Shown: piece by piece, positions 1 to 7,210 of the stretch
How positions within the stretch are numbered: position 1 is the first letter of the stretch
Layout of the letters: each line of letters opens with the position of its first letter
From: Anaerococcus murdochii
Lineage (GTDB): Bacteria; Bacillota; Clostridia; Tissierellales; Peptoniphilaceae
DNA length: 64,000 bases
Direction: 5' to 3'
NCBI RefSeq assembly: GCF_019957155.1
Contig: NZ_JAIPME010000002.1
Span: 2,079,001 to 2,143,000, forward strand
The notes under the pieces: generated by a model
Database searches by the model: none
The model's input: the letters and a program-made list of their open reading frames with translations, nothing else
What the model was told of the DNA's origin: nothing
Translations under genes and position numbers: made by a program

Positions 1-216
1 TTCTTCATCTGTTAGTTCTTCTGCATTTTCTATAAGGCTTTCTAAGATTGCTCCTCTTGTTATTAGCCTATGGGTTCTTTCTTTTCTTCTTTTTTCTATG
101 TCTTGTTTTAATATCTTCTTTTCTTGATTTTTTAGTTGCCTTAATCTTTCCTCTGTATCATCAATTTTATCTTTTATTTCTTTTGATTCTTGTCTTAGTT
201 GCTCTAACTTTTTCAT
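1..216 (-). CDS. DUF3847-like mobile-element protein (3' end outside window)
   Basis: The reading frame opens with ATG at 214-216 behind an AAGGAG-type site and runs off the left edge, so only the first 72 codons are visible. They are highly charged and probably coiled coil, with repeated K/E/R/Q, followed by the stretch RTHRLITRGAILESL. That stretch resembles DUF3847/TraD-like accessory proteins carried by conjugative and mobilizable elements. Those proteins are usually encoded near relaxase or transfer genes, so the DNA left of the window is probably transfer-related. The exact role is unknown and the family call rests on motif memory alone. Confidence 0.6.
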   Translation of the reverse strand, partial: MKKLEQLRQESKEIKDKIDDTEERLRQLKNQEKKILKQDIEKRRKERTHRLITRGAILESLIENAEELTDEE

Positions 217-237
217 ATATAACTCCTTTCTTGTATT

Positions 238-272
238 AAAAAAAGACGATAGATTTTTTACTTTCTATCGCC
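238..272 (-). terminator. Rho-independent terminator, copy 1 of 3
   Basis: Read on the minus strand, GGCGATAGA and TCTATCGTC form a stem with one G-U pair, closed by a T-run (A-run 238-244 on the plus strand). It lies just past the stop of the ABC permease at 312 and would end the sigma-factor/ABC transcript. Nearly the same sequence recurs at 2777-2810 and 4977-5011. Confidence 0.8.
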
Positions 273-311
273 TTTAATTCTATTATTTACTTTTTCATTA
301 TGACACTTATT

Positions 312-1067
312 TCATACTTCAAATTTTGAAAAGCAATAGTTTCCTAATAGTGTGGAAACTATTATAATCAAAACACAAGGAAGAAACATTTCTGTCAAAA
401 TATTTATATTATCAATCGGAGCAATGGCATTTATTTTCATTAGAGTAAATTTCCCAAATGCTTCTATATTTATATTTATTTTATTAAATATATTTATTAA
501 CATACTTATAATATCTTTTTCTAAGAATATAAAGGCTAATGATCCTAAAATTCCTGCTATATGATTTTTTAAACTCATTGAAAGAAATACCACAATGCTA
601 GTTAAAGCCATATATACTATTACTCCCCTCCTTATGATAAAAATAAATTTGCTAAAATCTATAGATTTACCAAGGATTACAGAAACAAAATATGAACTTA
701 GTGTATACATTAAAAATATTGTTATTGCTAACATAAGGGCAAAAATGTATCTACTAATATATATTTCTGTCCTTTTTCTTCCTGAACATATATAATGTTG
801 CCAAGTATTAAATTGATATTCTCCAGCTATAAATAAAGCTATAGCAAAAGTTACTAAAAAACCTAATCCCTTTGTATAATCTAATCCATTTAAAAGCACT
901 TCTGACAGATCTTTATAAGTTGTAAGATTTCCAAATACAGAAATTCCTATTTTATTTCCGTTTGCTACAAAAAATGTAAATATACCCGAAAATAATATAG
1001 TTATAATAAATACAACTTGTATGTGAAAACTTTTTAAAGCTCTCAATATATCTCTTTTAATTAACAT
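312..1067 (-). CDS. ABC-2 type permease of the ECF-sigma cassette
   Basis: This integral membrane protein of 251 residues has about six hydrophobic segments and a basic N-terminus (MLIKRDIL), typical of BcrB/lantibiotic-immunity-like ABC-2 permeases. The start at 1067 was chosen because a perfect GGAGG lies just upstream; an earlier in-frame codon at 1109 has no such site. The gene overlaps the 3' end of the ATPase gene by 11 bases, so the two are translationally coupled and should form one exporter or immunity transporter. The substrate is unknown; antimicrobial peptides are a reasonable guess from the family and from the sigma/anti-sigma context. Confidence 0.75.
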   Translation of the reverse strand: MLIKRDILRALKSFHIQVVFIITILFSGIFTFFVANGNKIGISVFGNLTTYKDLSEVLLNGLDYTKGLGFLVTFAIALFIAGEYQFNTWQHYICSGRKRTEIYISRYIFALMLAITIFLMYTLSSYFVSVILGKSIDFSKFIFIIRRGVIVYMALTSIVVFLSMSLKNHIAGILGSLAFIFLEKDIISMLINIFNKININIEAFGKFTLMKINAIAPIDNINILTEMFLPCVLIIIVSTLLGNYCFSKFEV

Positions 1068-1761
1068 AAGTCTTTCCTCCAGCCAAAATATCACAATAAA
1101 TTTCCTCAAGACTTCCCTTTTCTAGTTTCTCTTTACTTACATTTATTATTTTTGCTTGGTGTAAAATAGCGAAACTATCACATATTTTTTCTAATTGCTC
1201 AGTATTGTGGCTTGTTATAATAATTGTTTTGCCAAGTTCTTTTGATTCTTTTATTTTTTCTTTTAATATAACAGTTGATTCAATGTCTAGCCCATTAAAT
1301 GGTTCATCTAGTATCACTATATTAGAATTAGTTATAAAGCTAAGAGCCAATTTTAGTTTTTGAAGCATTCCTAGTGAAAGTTCATTAGCCTTCTTTCTTA
1401 ACATTGATTCTAAGGTAAAGTCCTTGATTATTTTTTCAATCTCTTTTTCTCTTTCATCTTTATTTTTATAATAAAGCATAGAATAAATACTAAGGTTATC
1501 TTTTACGCTAAGGTTCATATAACAAGATGGATTACTAATAAGTGCTGCTATATTTTCATTGTCATCTGAGATTTTAACTTTTTGATCATACATCTTTAAA
1601 GGAATAAGCTTAGTAATTATTTTTAACAAAGTAGTTTTTCCGGCTCCGTTTTTTCCAAGTAAGCCATATACTTTGCCCTTTTCAAGGCTAAAAGATACAT
1701 TATCTAAGACAAAATTATTCATGTATTTTTTTGTAATATTATTTACCGTAATACTATTCAT
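1057..1761 (-). CDS. ABC transporter ATP-binding protein, BcrA-like
   Basis: This 234-residue nucleotide-binding subunit has Walker A GLLGKNGAGKTT near residues 34-44, the variant signature LSLGMLQKLKLAL, Walker B IVILDEP and the switch histidine in TSHN. The order and the LGM-type signature fit ABC exporters of the BcrA/LanF class, which protect against bacitracin or lantibiotics. The start at 1761 follows a clear AGAGGTG. It lies between a 31-codon small membrane ORF and the permease, in an operon opened by an ECF sigma factor and its anti-sigma. Function beyond ATP-driven transport is inferred from family and neighbours. Confidence 0.85.
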   Translation of the reverse strand: MNSITVNNITKKYMNNFVLDNVSFSLEKGKVYGLLGKNGAGKTTLLKIITKLIPLKMYDQKVKISDDNENIAALISNPSCYMNLSVKDNLSIYSMLYYKNKDEREKEIEKIIKDFTLESMLRKKANELSLGMLQKLKLALSFITNSNIVILDEPFNGLDIESTVILKEKIKESKELGKTIIITSHNTEQLEKICDSFAILHQAKIINVSKEKLEKGSLEEIYCDILAGGKTYVN

Positions 1762-1774
1762 AAGAACACCTCTT

Positions 1775-1870
1775 TTACATTGCTTTAATTGCAAGAAAAC
1801 TAGAACATAATATAATTATTAGACACAAAGCTAATAATAAAAAATTTTTAATGTTACTTTTATTTTTCAT
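1775..1870 (-). CDS. 31-residue hydrophobic peptide
   Basis: This unrecognised short ORF encodes a charged head (MKNKSNIKN) followed by one membrane segment rich in L, I and C and a short KAM tail. It fills the gap between the anti-sigma and ATPase genes exactly: its GGAAG ribosome site lies in the last codons of the anti-sigma gene, and its stop is 13 bases before the ATPase start. That tight packing supports real translation. It could be a small subunit of the transporter, a membrane partner of the anti-sigma factor, or a bacteriocin-like peptide. No homolog is recognised. Confidence 0.5.
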   Translation of the reverse strand: MKNKSNIKNFLLLALCLIIILCSSFLAIKAM

Positions 1871-1874
1871 AAGA

Positions 1875-2204
1875 TTACTTCCAAACAATTTTTATACCAA
1901 CAAAAATATAAACAATTAAAAGTACTGCACCTACTATTAACAATGTAGATATAACCCCTTTAAACATAGATTTCTTTAATTTTTTATGCCATTCTTTAGA
2001 TAGGTTTCTAATAGGATCAGCCTCCGTTAAATTTAGCTCTATGTTTTCCATGGGAAGATTTTCTTTTTTCATTTGCTTTAGAGTTTCACTGCATTTGCTA
2101 CATTCTGATAAATGTTCATCTACTATTCTTCTACTTTCTTCACTACATACATCATCTATATATAGGGGAAGAAGATCTTCAATAATTTTACAAGAAATTT
2201 TCAT
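1875..2204 (-). CDS. Zinc-finger anti-sigma factor (zf-HC2/ZAS), membrane anchored
   Basis: This 109-residue protein begins with a ZAS/zf-HC2 domain: Cys5, then His31-x3-Cys35-x2-Cys38, the pattern used to bind zinc and hold ECF sigma factors. One membrane segment follows near residues 81-105, leaving only a few residues outside, so there is no real extracellular sensor domain. The sensing partner may therefore be the adjacent small peptide or ABC transporter. Its start overlaps the end of the sigma gene by 17 bases, as expected for a sigma/anti-sigma pair made in fixed ratio. Confidence 0.85.
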   Translation of the reverse strand: MKISCKIIEDLLPLYIDDVCSEESRRIVDEHLSECSKCSETLKQMKKENLPMENIELNLTEADPIRNLSKEWHKKLKKSMFKGVISTLLIVGAVLLIVYIFVGIKIVWK

Positions 2205-2682
2205 TATATTCCTCCATCAACTTATTTTTTGCCCTATAAAATACTACTCTCGCCCATCCATCGGATTTGCCAAATAATTCTCCAATTTGTTTAAAAGATA
2301 ATCCTGCAAAAATTCTCAAAGAAAAAACTTCCTTGTATGGTTCTTCTAACTTGTGTAAGAGAATATGAATTTTCATCACGTCCTCTTTCTCCTCAAATCT
2401 TAAAACAAAATCTAAATCAGATGTCATGTATTCAGAGTATTCATTTATAGATACTTTTTTCTTTTCTTTTTTATAAAAATCAGATAATGCATTTTTTGCA
2501 ATTTGACATAACCAAGTGTATAATTTGCAATCACCATTAAATGTTTCAATTTTTTCAAGAGCTTTAAAAAAAGTTTCTTGTGTGATTTCTTCAGCTATAT
2601 ATTCATCATGACTAATTGTCAAAACATATAAATATACTTTAGAAAAATATTCTTTATATATTATTTCGTAATCATAGTCTAT
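2188..2682 (-). CDS. ECF RNA polymerase sigma factor, apparent ATA start
   Basis: Region 2 (helix with AEEITQETFFKALEKI, then WLCQIAKN) and region 4 (FAGLSFKQIGELFGKSDGWARV, a helix-turn-helix) identify an ECF sigma factor. The first usual start codon in frame, TTG at 2622, would cut away the first helix of region 2. The frame stays open upstream to give DYDYEIIYKEYF, and an AAGGGTG site sits seven bases before an ATA at 2680-2682 where homologs would have ATG. I take 2682 as the start (164 residues). It heads the anti-sigma/peptide/ABC operon and probably transcribes itself from the ECF-type promoter at 2716-2741. Confidence 0.8.
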   Translation of the reverse strand: MDYDYEIIYKEYFSKVYLYVLTISHDEYIAEEITQETFFKALEKIETFNGDCKLYTWLCQIAKNALSDFYKKEKKKVSINEYSEYMTSDLDFVLRFEEKEDVMKIHILLHKLEEPYKEVFSLRIFAGLSFKQIGELFGKSDGWARVVFYRAKNKLMEEYNENFL

Positions 2683-2715
2683 AAAATCACACCCTTTCTT
2701 GTTTTCTAATAGTTA

Positions 2716-2741
2716 GACGATCAAAAAATCAAAACGTTACA
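2716..2741 (-). promoter_or_regulatory. ECF-type autoregulatory promoter
   Basis: On the minus strand TGTAAC (2736-2741) and CGTC (2716-2719) are separated by exactly 16 bases. This matches the -35 and -10 elements of Bacillus SigM/SigV/SigW-class ECF promoters. It lies about 35 bases before the sigma start, so the operon probably turns on its own expression once the anti-sigma factor lets go. Confidence 0.7.
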
Positions 2742-2776
2742 AATTTCTTGTTAATATTTTTACCCGCATTTCATAT

Positions 2777-2810
2777 AAAAAAGACGATAGAGTTTTTAAT
2801 TTCTATCGCC
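2777..2810 (-). terminator. Rho-independent terminator, copy 2 of 3
   Basis: Minus-strand stem GGCGATAGA / TCTATCGTC with a T-run, nearly identical to the hairpins at 238 and 4977. It follows the GntR/ABC operon that ends at 2972, after about 160 bases without a recognisable gene, and lies just upstream of the ECF promoter, so it isolates the two cassettes. Confidence 0.8.
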
Positions 2811-2971
2811 TAAAATATCCACTTTTTAATATTTTCTAATTCAATAAGTTTTTATATCCTTACCACAAGACCATATTTTAGTTTCAGCAACTCTGAATCT
2901 TAATATAATCACTCATTACATTTATTAAGTCTATCTTTAACATATAATATATGATATATCCATCATTCATC

Positions 2972-3616
2972 CTAAACATCTAATTTCAAATTTTCCATTT
3001 TCTTTGAGTTCAATGCAAAAGACATTGAAAATATTACCAAGTATATTATAAAAAGTACAATATTCCCATCTGACTTAGAAAATCCAAGCCTATTTAATGC
3101 AAATATTTCTATTGATACTAGCACTATAGACCCAATCAATCCTAAAACCATCCATAAATCACCTTTCTCTAAATCAATAAAGTACATGGCTAAGTAGAAG
3201 ATTGATACTAATTGTAATATAAGACCTAATAGAACATTTAACAAAGATATTAAGTCTGAATATCCATAATCAAAATAATGCTTACCAAGATAAATTGATA
3301 TATAATTCAAAATAATCAACATCAATATAGAGAAGAGAATAATAACTACTTGACTTACATATTTTGATAGTATTATATTTTTACTTTTTATTGGTAGCAT
3401 GAATTCATATTTATATAATTTTAAATCATAATCTTTTCTTTGAGATAAAAGAAGCAACAAACTGTTAGCGAAAATTACTACTGCAAAATACGCAAAAACA
3501 ACCATTTGTATGTCAGCAAATAAATTTATTAGAATCCATACTAAAATTAAAAATGCATTCATTATAAAAATATTTTTAATATTTTTGTAATATATTTCCA
3601 ACAATAAACCTTTCAT
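2972..3616 (-). CDS. ABC-2 type permease of the YtrA-type cassette
   Basis: This 214-residue membrane protein has about six hydrophobic segments and ends in a short charged tail. It lies three bases after the partner ATPase gene, and a GntR repressor heads the operon. This layout matches the YtrABCDEF and PmtR-PmtABCD families, which respond to cell-wall-active antibiotics or export amphipathic peptides. No extracellular binding protein or large loop is visible. The substrate cannot be told from the sequence. Confidence 0.75.
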   Translation of the reverse strand: MKGLLLEIYYKNIKNIFIMNAFLILVWILINLFADIQMVVFAYFAVVIFANSLLLLLSQRKDYDLKLYKYEFMLPIKSKNIILSKYVSQVVIILFSILMLIILNYISIYLGKHYFDYGYSDLISLLNVLLGLILQLVSIFYLAMYFIDLEKGDLWMVLGLIGSIVLVSIEIFALNRLGFSKSDGNIVLFIIYLVIFSMSFALNSKKMENLKLDV

Positions 3617-3619
3617 ATA

Positions 3620-4498
3620 TTAGTCCTCCTTCCCTGTTAATATTAATAACATTTCATCAAAATTTGGTTTATTCACAACAAATTCTTTATACTTATTCTT
3701 TATCTTAGATATATCTTTTACTAAAATATCTACCCTTCCAAATTCCTTTCTATATGAAATGATGTCGGTTTTTTCCACCTTTTCTAGTTCTGTATCAGTA
3801 CAACGAAGTATCCCATAATTATATAATAATTCATCCTTTTCTTCACTCAACACAACTTTACCATTATCAATAAAAACTATATAGTCAGCTATTTTTTCCA
3901 AATCTGTTGTAATATGTGATGATATATACACGGAGTTTTCTGGGTTTTCTATAAATTCCAACAATATACCCAGTATTTCATCTCTACTTACTGGGTCTAA
4001 CCCTGAAGTAATTTCATCTAATATGAGAAGTTTTGTTTCATGAGACAATGCTATAGCCAACGATAACTTTTTTTTCATTCCAAATGAAAATTGCTTAGTT
4101 TTCTTATCTATTGGCAAATTAAATCGATTCAAATAATTTTTAAAAATATCTTCTTCCCAATTACTATAATTAAATTTCATTACCTCATTTATCTCATTAG
4201 GTGTTAATAATAATGAATAGTTTGGGTCATCTAAAACAACTCCTATGTATTTTTTAATATCTATTTGATTACAATATTCAGTACCAAATATCTCTACTTT
4301 TCCCTCATCTTTTTGAAACATTCCAAGTATACAAGAAATAGTAGTACTTTTCCCCGCTCCATTTCTTCCTATATTTCCTACAATAGATCCATAAGGTACT
4401 TCAATATTTATATTTTTCAAAGAAAAATCATTTGTTTTATTCTTTTTATTTAATCCAGATACCCTTAATGCTAATTCATTTTCATACGAATCCATCAT
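3620..4498 (-). CDS. ABC transporter ATP-binding protein, YtrB-like
   Basis: This 292-residue ATPase carries Walker A GNIGRNGAGKST near residue 43, a Q-loop in which the usual Gln is replaced (VVLDDPN), the atypical signature FSFGMKKKLSLA, Walker B LLILDEITSGLD and the switch His in SSHI. The C-terminal 80 residues beyond the ATPase core fit the longer YtrB/BcrA type. It starts at 4498 behind GAGGAGGGG, overlapping the GntR stop by four bases. With the downstream permease it should form a drug- or peptide-responsive ABC exporter. Confidence 0.85.
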   Translation of the reverse strand: MMDSYENELALRVSGLNKKNKTNDFSLKNINIEVPYGSIVGNIGRNGAGKSTTISCILGMFQKDEGKVEIFGTEYCNQIDIKKYIGVVLDDPNYSLLLTPNEINEVMKFNYSNWEEDIFKNYLNRFNLPIDKKTKQFSFGMKKKLSLAIALSHETKLLILDEITSGLDPVSRDEILGILLEFIENPENSVYISSHITTDLEKIADYIVFIDNGKVVLSEEKDELLYNYGILRCTDTELEKVEKTDIISYRKEFGRVDILVKDISKIKNKYKEFVVNKPNFDEMLLILTGKED

Positions 4499-4872
4499 TG
4501 CCCCTCCTCATATATCTTTTTTATTAAATCGATTAAGTCATCTATTGAAATAGAACTTGATTGTATGCTCTTGACAATTTTCTTAGCTAAATCTTCCACT
4601 TCTTTATATGTTTCTATTTTTTGTAATTCAATATTTCTTGCTGATATAAAACTGCCTTTGCCATGAATAGTTTCAATAAATCCATCTTTTTGTAAATTTT
4701 CATAAGCTTTTTGAACTGTAATTACAGCTACCTTAAGATTTCTAGCCAATACTCTCATAGATGGTATAGAATCTCCAGTTTTCAAATCTTCACTCATAAT
4801 TTGTTTTTTTATCTGATTTTCGATTTGTTCATAAATCGGTTCGCTAGAATCGGTATTTATAATAATATTTAT
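4495..4872 (-). CDS. GntR-family (YtrA subfamily) repressor, apparent ATA/ATT start
   Basis: The winged-helix domain is clear (EPIYEQIENQIKKQI, then GDSIPSMRVLARNLKVA, then AYENLQKDGFI and HGKGSFI), followed by a short helical tail typical of the 125-residue YtrA subfamily. The first ATG in frame (4797) lies inside the first helix and would delete the start of the DNA-binding domain. The frame is open further up: a strong GGAGGTG site precedes ATA at 4870-4872, with ATT one codon earlier, so initiation is probably at one of these. It should repress this operon through the repeat at 4892-4911. Confidence 0.8.
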   Translation of the reverse strand: MNIIINTDSSEPIYEQIENQIKKQIMSEDLKTGDSIPSMRVLARNLKVAVITVQKAYENLQKDGFIETIHGKGSFISARNIELQKIETYKEVEDLAKKIVKSIQSSSISIDDLIDLIKKIYEEGQ

Positions 4873-4891
4873 AATGCACCTCCTGCTCCAG

Positions 4892-4911
4892 AAGTGTACT
4901 TATGTGTACTT
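4892..4911 (-). promoter_or_regulatory. Probable GntR/YtrA operator
   Basis: Two copies of GTGTACTT are separated by AT, giving a near-palindromic site of 20 bases just upstream of the GntR ribosome binding site. YtrA-subfamily repressors bind such GT-AC palindromes in their own promoters. The position fits autoregulation. Confidence 0.5.
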
Positions 4912-4976
4912 GTCGATTTAATAATACCACCAACAAAAAGTTTTTTCAACCCCCTTAATTTCCTAATTTTTAATAT

Positions 4977-5011
4977 AAAAAAAGACGATAGAGTTTTTAA
5001 TTTCTATCGCC
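4977..5011 (-). terminator. Rho-independent terminator, copy 3 of 3
   Basis: Minus-strand stem GGCGATAGA / TCTATCGTC and T-run, identical in the hairpin to the copy at 2783-2810. It follows the SAP-like gene that ends at 5061. Confidence 0.8.
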
Positions 5012-5060
5012 TAACATCTATCTGTATTAATTTTTTTTCATTCAAAAAAATAGTTTCTGT

Positions 5061-5678
5061 TTACTTGTGATAGTCTTCTATTTTATCCTCATATTTTTTT
5101 ATAAGTTCTCGTGAATAAACTTTTTTGTTTTTTGAATCTCTGACTTCTTTCCAAAGAATTGCAGCTACTTGTATTTTATTAGAGTAGTTACAACTATTTT
5201 CGTCTGCACAAAAATCCTTTAAAAATTGATTCCATTGACAAACCGAATTATCATACTTAGCATAATCTGATTTTCCATAATAAACTTTGAGCATATCTTG
5301 AATTGTAAAACTCAAATCATTTTGTCTTTTCACTTTTCTCCAAGCCGTTGCCATATCTGCAGTAAATTTGAAAGGCAAAACACCTGTTACAACAGAAAAA
5401 TATTTTCTGAATTTTGAATTAAAGGAAAATCCACACTCAAGTAAAGGCATATCTAAAGTAATATAATCAACTTGTTTCTTTATGTTTTTTATTGATGACT
5501 TTTTAATCATATCACCCTTAAAGTACTGCTGAATAATATAAGTGAGTTCTTGTTTTGTACCTCTATATTCTAATCCTAATAACTTGCATATCTGTGAAAG
5601 TTCTTCACGATACCAATAGTATTTATTAAACTCATCAAACGATGTGATTTTATCAAATTTAGGTCTACCTTCTATCAT
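5061..5678 (-). CDS. SAP-domain-like protein of unknown function
   Basis: This 205-residue soluble protein starts MIEGRPKFDKI. Near residues 25-55 it has a helix-turn-helix stretch (ELSQICKLLGLEYRGTKQELT) that resembles a SAP DNA/RNA-binding motif; the rest resembles a family of uncharacterised SAP/DUF6434 proteins with a conserved AWRKVKRQ-type helix. No catalytic motif is evident. It has its own terminator (4977-5011) and lies between the ABC cassette and the SRPBCC pseudogene. It may be a nucleic-acid-binding accessory protein; that is a weak inference. Confidence 0.6.
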   Translation of the reverse strand: MIEGRPKFDKITSFDEFNKYYWYREELSQICKLLGLEYRGTKQELTYIIQQYFKGDMIKKSSIKNIKKQVDYITLDMPLLECGFSFNSKFRKYFSVVTGVLPFKFTADMATAWRKVKRQNDLSFTIQDMLKVYYGKSDYAKYDNSVCQWNQFLKDFCADENSCNYSNKIQVAAILWKEVRDSKNKKVYSRELIKKYEDKIEDYHK

Positions 5679-5745
5679 TGTTTTATCCTTTCGAAAAGAT
5701 CTAAATATATGAATAGGCTACTCCAATTTATCTATTTCATTATTT

Positions 5746-6168
5746 TCATAACACTTGAACATGACTTGCTTCTTCACAATTAAGTGATTCCTTCAAATCT
5801 TTAAAATACAGTTTTTGTTGGTTTCTTAAATATAGTCCTACAAAAGGTTTAAATGTAAATTTTTTAGAAATAATATTTTCTGTAAAATCTAATGTTGTTT
5901 TATCTCAATTCGAATAAAATTTTCCTATCCAAGTTCCTTTTATATTTGCGTTTTCAATTTCAAAAGACCAGCATTGATGTTTCATACATTCTATAACTTT
6001 AAAATTTGTTTCTATCCCATCTTTTGTAATCTCTACAAAATTCTTATCATCAATAATTTTGATATCTTTGATATCACTCCTCCAACCAAAATCACGAAGG
6101 TCAGTAACTTTATCCCATACTTTTTCTATCGGGCAATTTAATGTAACTTTGATATTTGCAACTGCCAT
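5746..6168 (-). pseudogene. SRPBCC-family protein gene with internal TGA stop
   Basis: The first 87 codons (MAVANIKVTL, then IEKVWDKVTDL and WSFEIENANIKGTWIGKF) match the SRPBCC/polyketide-cyclase ligand-binding fold. The frame hits TGA at 5905-5907, then stays open in the same frame for 53 more codons (TTLDFTENI, then KPFVGLYLRNQQKLYF) to TGA at 5746, giving the usual 140-residue length. One base change, for example GGA to TGA, explains the break. TGA is a normal stop elsewhere in this window, so recoding is unlikely. The truncated product would lack the C-terminal helix that closes the pocket. Confidence 0.75.
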
Positions 6169-6205
6169 AAAATCCTCCTAAGTAAACTTATTTATACTTT
6201 TCTAT

Positions 6206-6724
6206 CTATAGAACTAATTTCTTCCATTTCCTAATCTTAGTCCTAAATGTTCCAAATGGTGCTACTGTGTTTACATGGATAAATTTATAAACTTCCCAAG
6301 TAGCAGTTTTGGTTGCTTCATCTGCCCATTTTCTCATATGTGGTTTAAATAATTCTTCATCTGTTAATTCATCTATCAAAAGATAAATATCTTCTATATT
6401 TTTTGTGAGTTTTTCTTTTAGTTCTTTTAACGATTTATTAGCATAGGTATCTGTAAACCATTGATATAATTCTCCAAGTTGATTCCACTTGAATTTATCT
6501 GATGGTGTTTTAACATCTATACCTTTTTTCTCATCTTCTTCCCATTTTAATACTAAAGTAGTCCAGCCCACTTGATAGGCAAGATTTTCTGCTGGTGTCC
6601 TATCAACTTCTTCTAGTCTTTTATCTTTTAGTTCTTCTGGTATATTATCAAACTCTGAAATATATTTTTCAAAAGTTTTCTTTATCTCATTTTTTAATTC
6701 TTCCTTACTTTCATAAGACCTCAT
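6206..6724 (-). CDS. ClbS/DfsB-family four-helix-bundle protein
   Basis: At 172 residues this is full length for the ClbS/DfsB (DUF1706) family. Recognisable features are the NIPEELKDKR start, DRTPAENLAYQVGW and the tail VNTVAPFGTFRTKIRKWKK. Family members form a DinB-like four-helix bundle; ClbS of the colibactin island hydrolyses the colibactin warhead and protects DNA. Many relatives have unknown substrates. It has its own ribosome site at 6730 and lies among mobile cargo, so it may be a resistance-type gene. Confidence 0.8.
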   Translation of the reverse strand: MRSYESKEELKNEIKKTFEKYISEFDNIPEELKDKRLEEVDRTPAENLAYQVGWTTLVLKWEEDEKKGIDVKTPSDKFKWNQLGELYQWFTDTYANKSLKELKEKLTKNIEDIYLLIDELTDEELFKPHMRKWADEATKTATWEVYKFIHVNTVAPFGTFRTKIRKWKKLVL

Positions 6725-6787
6725 ATGCCTACCTCCATGGTTTATATATAGATATTATCCTACCATTCTTTATATTGAGCCTATTTT

Positions 6788-6856
6788 CTAATTGATACCT
6801 TGCAAGAAAGGAATAATAGCTGTTCCTATACCAAGTAGGAATGTAATAAATGCAGA
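6788..6856 (-). pseudogene. Remnant of a membrane-protein C-terminus
   Basis: On the minus strand 22 codons ending in TAG read as a hydrophobic tail (SAFITFLLGIGTAIIPF). There is no start codon or ribosome site. It looks like the last piece of a membrane protein gene left between ClbS and the methyltransferase fragment. Confidence 0.3.
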
Positions 6857-6879
6857 AAGTCATATGCTGCCATTCTTTT

Positions 6880-7210
6880 CTATTCAATCATTTTGAAGTG
6901 TCTCAAGGCATCCATAATGGCTTCTTCTTTTTCAGGTGTACACTGTGGAATAATTTGTTTCTCCTTTTTAGACTTGTTGTAATGTTCTCGTAATTCTATT
7001 CCACATTTCCTTTTTATCTGTGCAATATATAATGTTGGAACTTTTAATTGAAATTTATTCCAAACATATTCTTTGATTTGAGCATATGTTGCCTTACTTT
7101 CAGCACTTGTCAAATCAAGCTCATCCAGCTCAATTTCAATATTTATATGCTTATCGACATCAAGTTTGGACAAAAGTGCTACCGTCTCGACATGCGTTGT
7201 CTTTTGCTTG
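6880..7210 (-). pseudogene. Displaced 3' end of an rlmD/rumA-type methyltransferase gene
   Basis: From about 7210 the frame reads TTHVETVALLSKLDV, which matches the end of RlmD (the chromosomal copy has TMHVETIALIQKM). About 95 residues follow of an extension (ELDLTSAESKATYAQIKEYV, then LYIAQIKRKCGIE and EKEEAIMDALRHFKMI) that I recall as a frequent tail of such methyltransferases in Clostridia. The N-terminal nine-tenths of the enzyme are missing. A weak ATG frame extends upstream to 7278, but those codons belong to the recombinase frame. I read this as the piece of the target gene pushed aside when the island integrated. Confidence 0.6.

Noticed and set aside
5905..5907. Possible TGA recoding (as tryptophan or selenocysteine) in the SRPBCC gene
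   Set aside because: TGA is used as an ordinary stop by intact genes here, such as abiEi and ackA; no SECIS-like element was noticed, and a simple nonsense mutation explains it.
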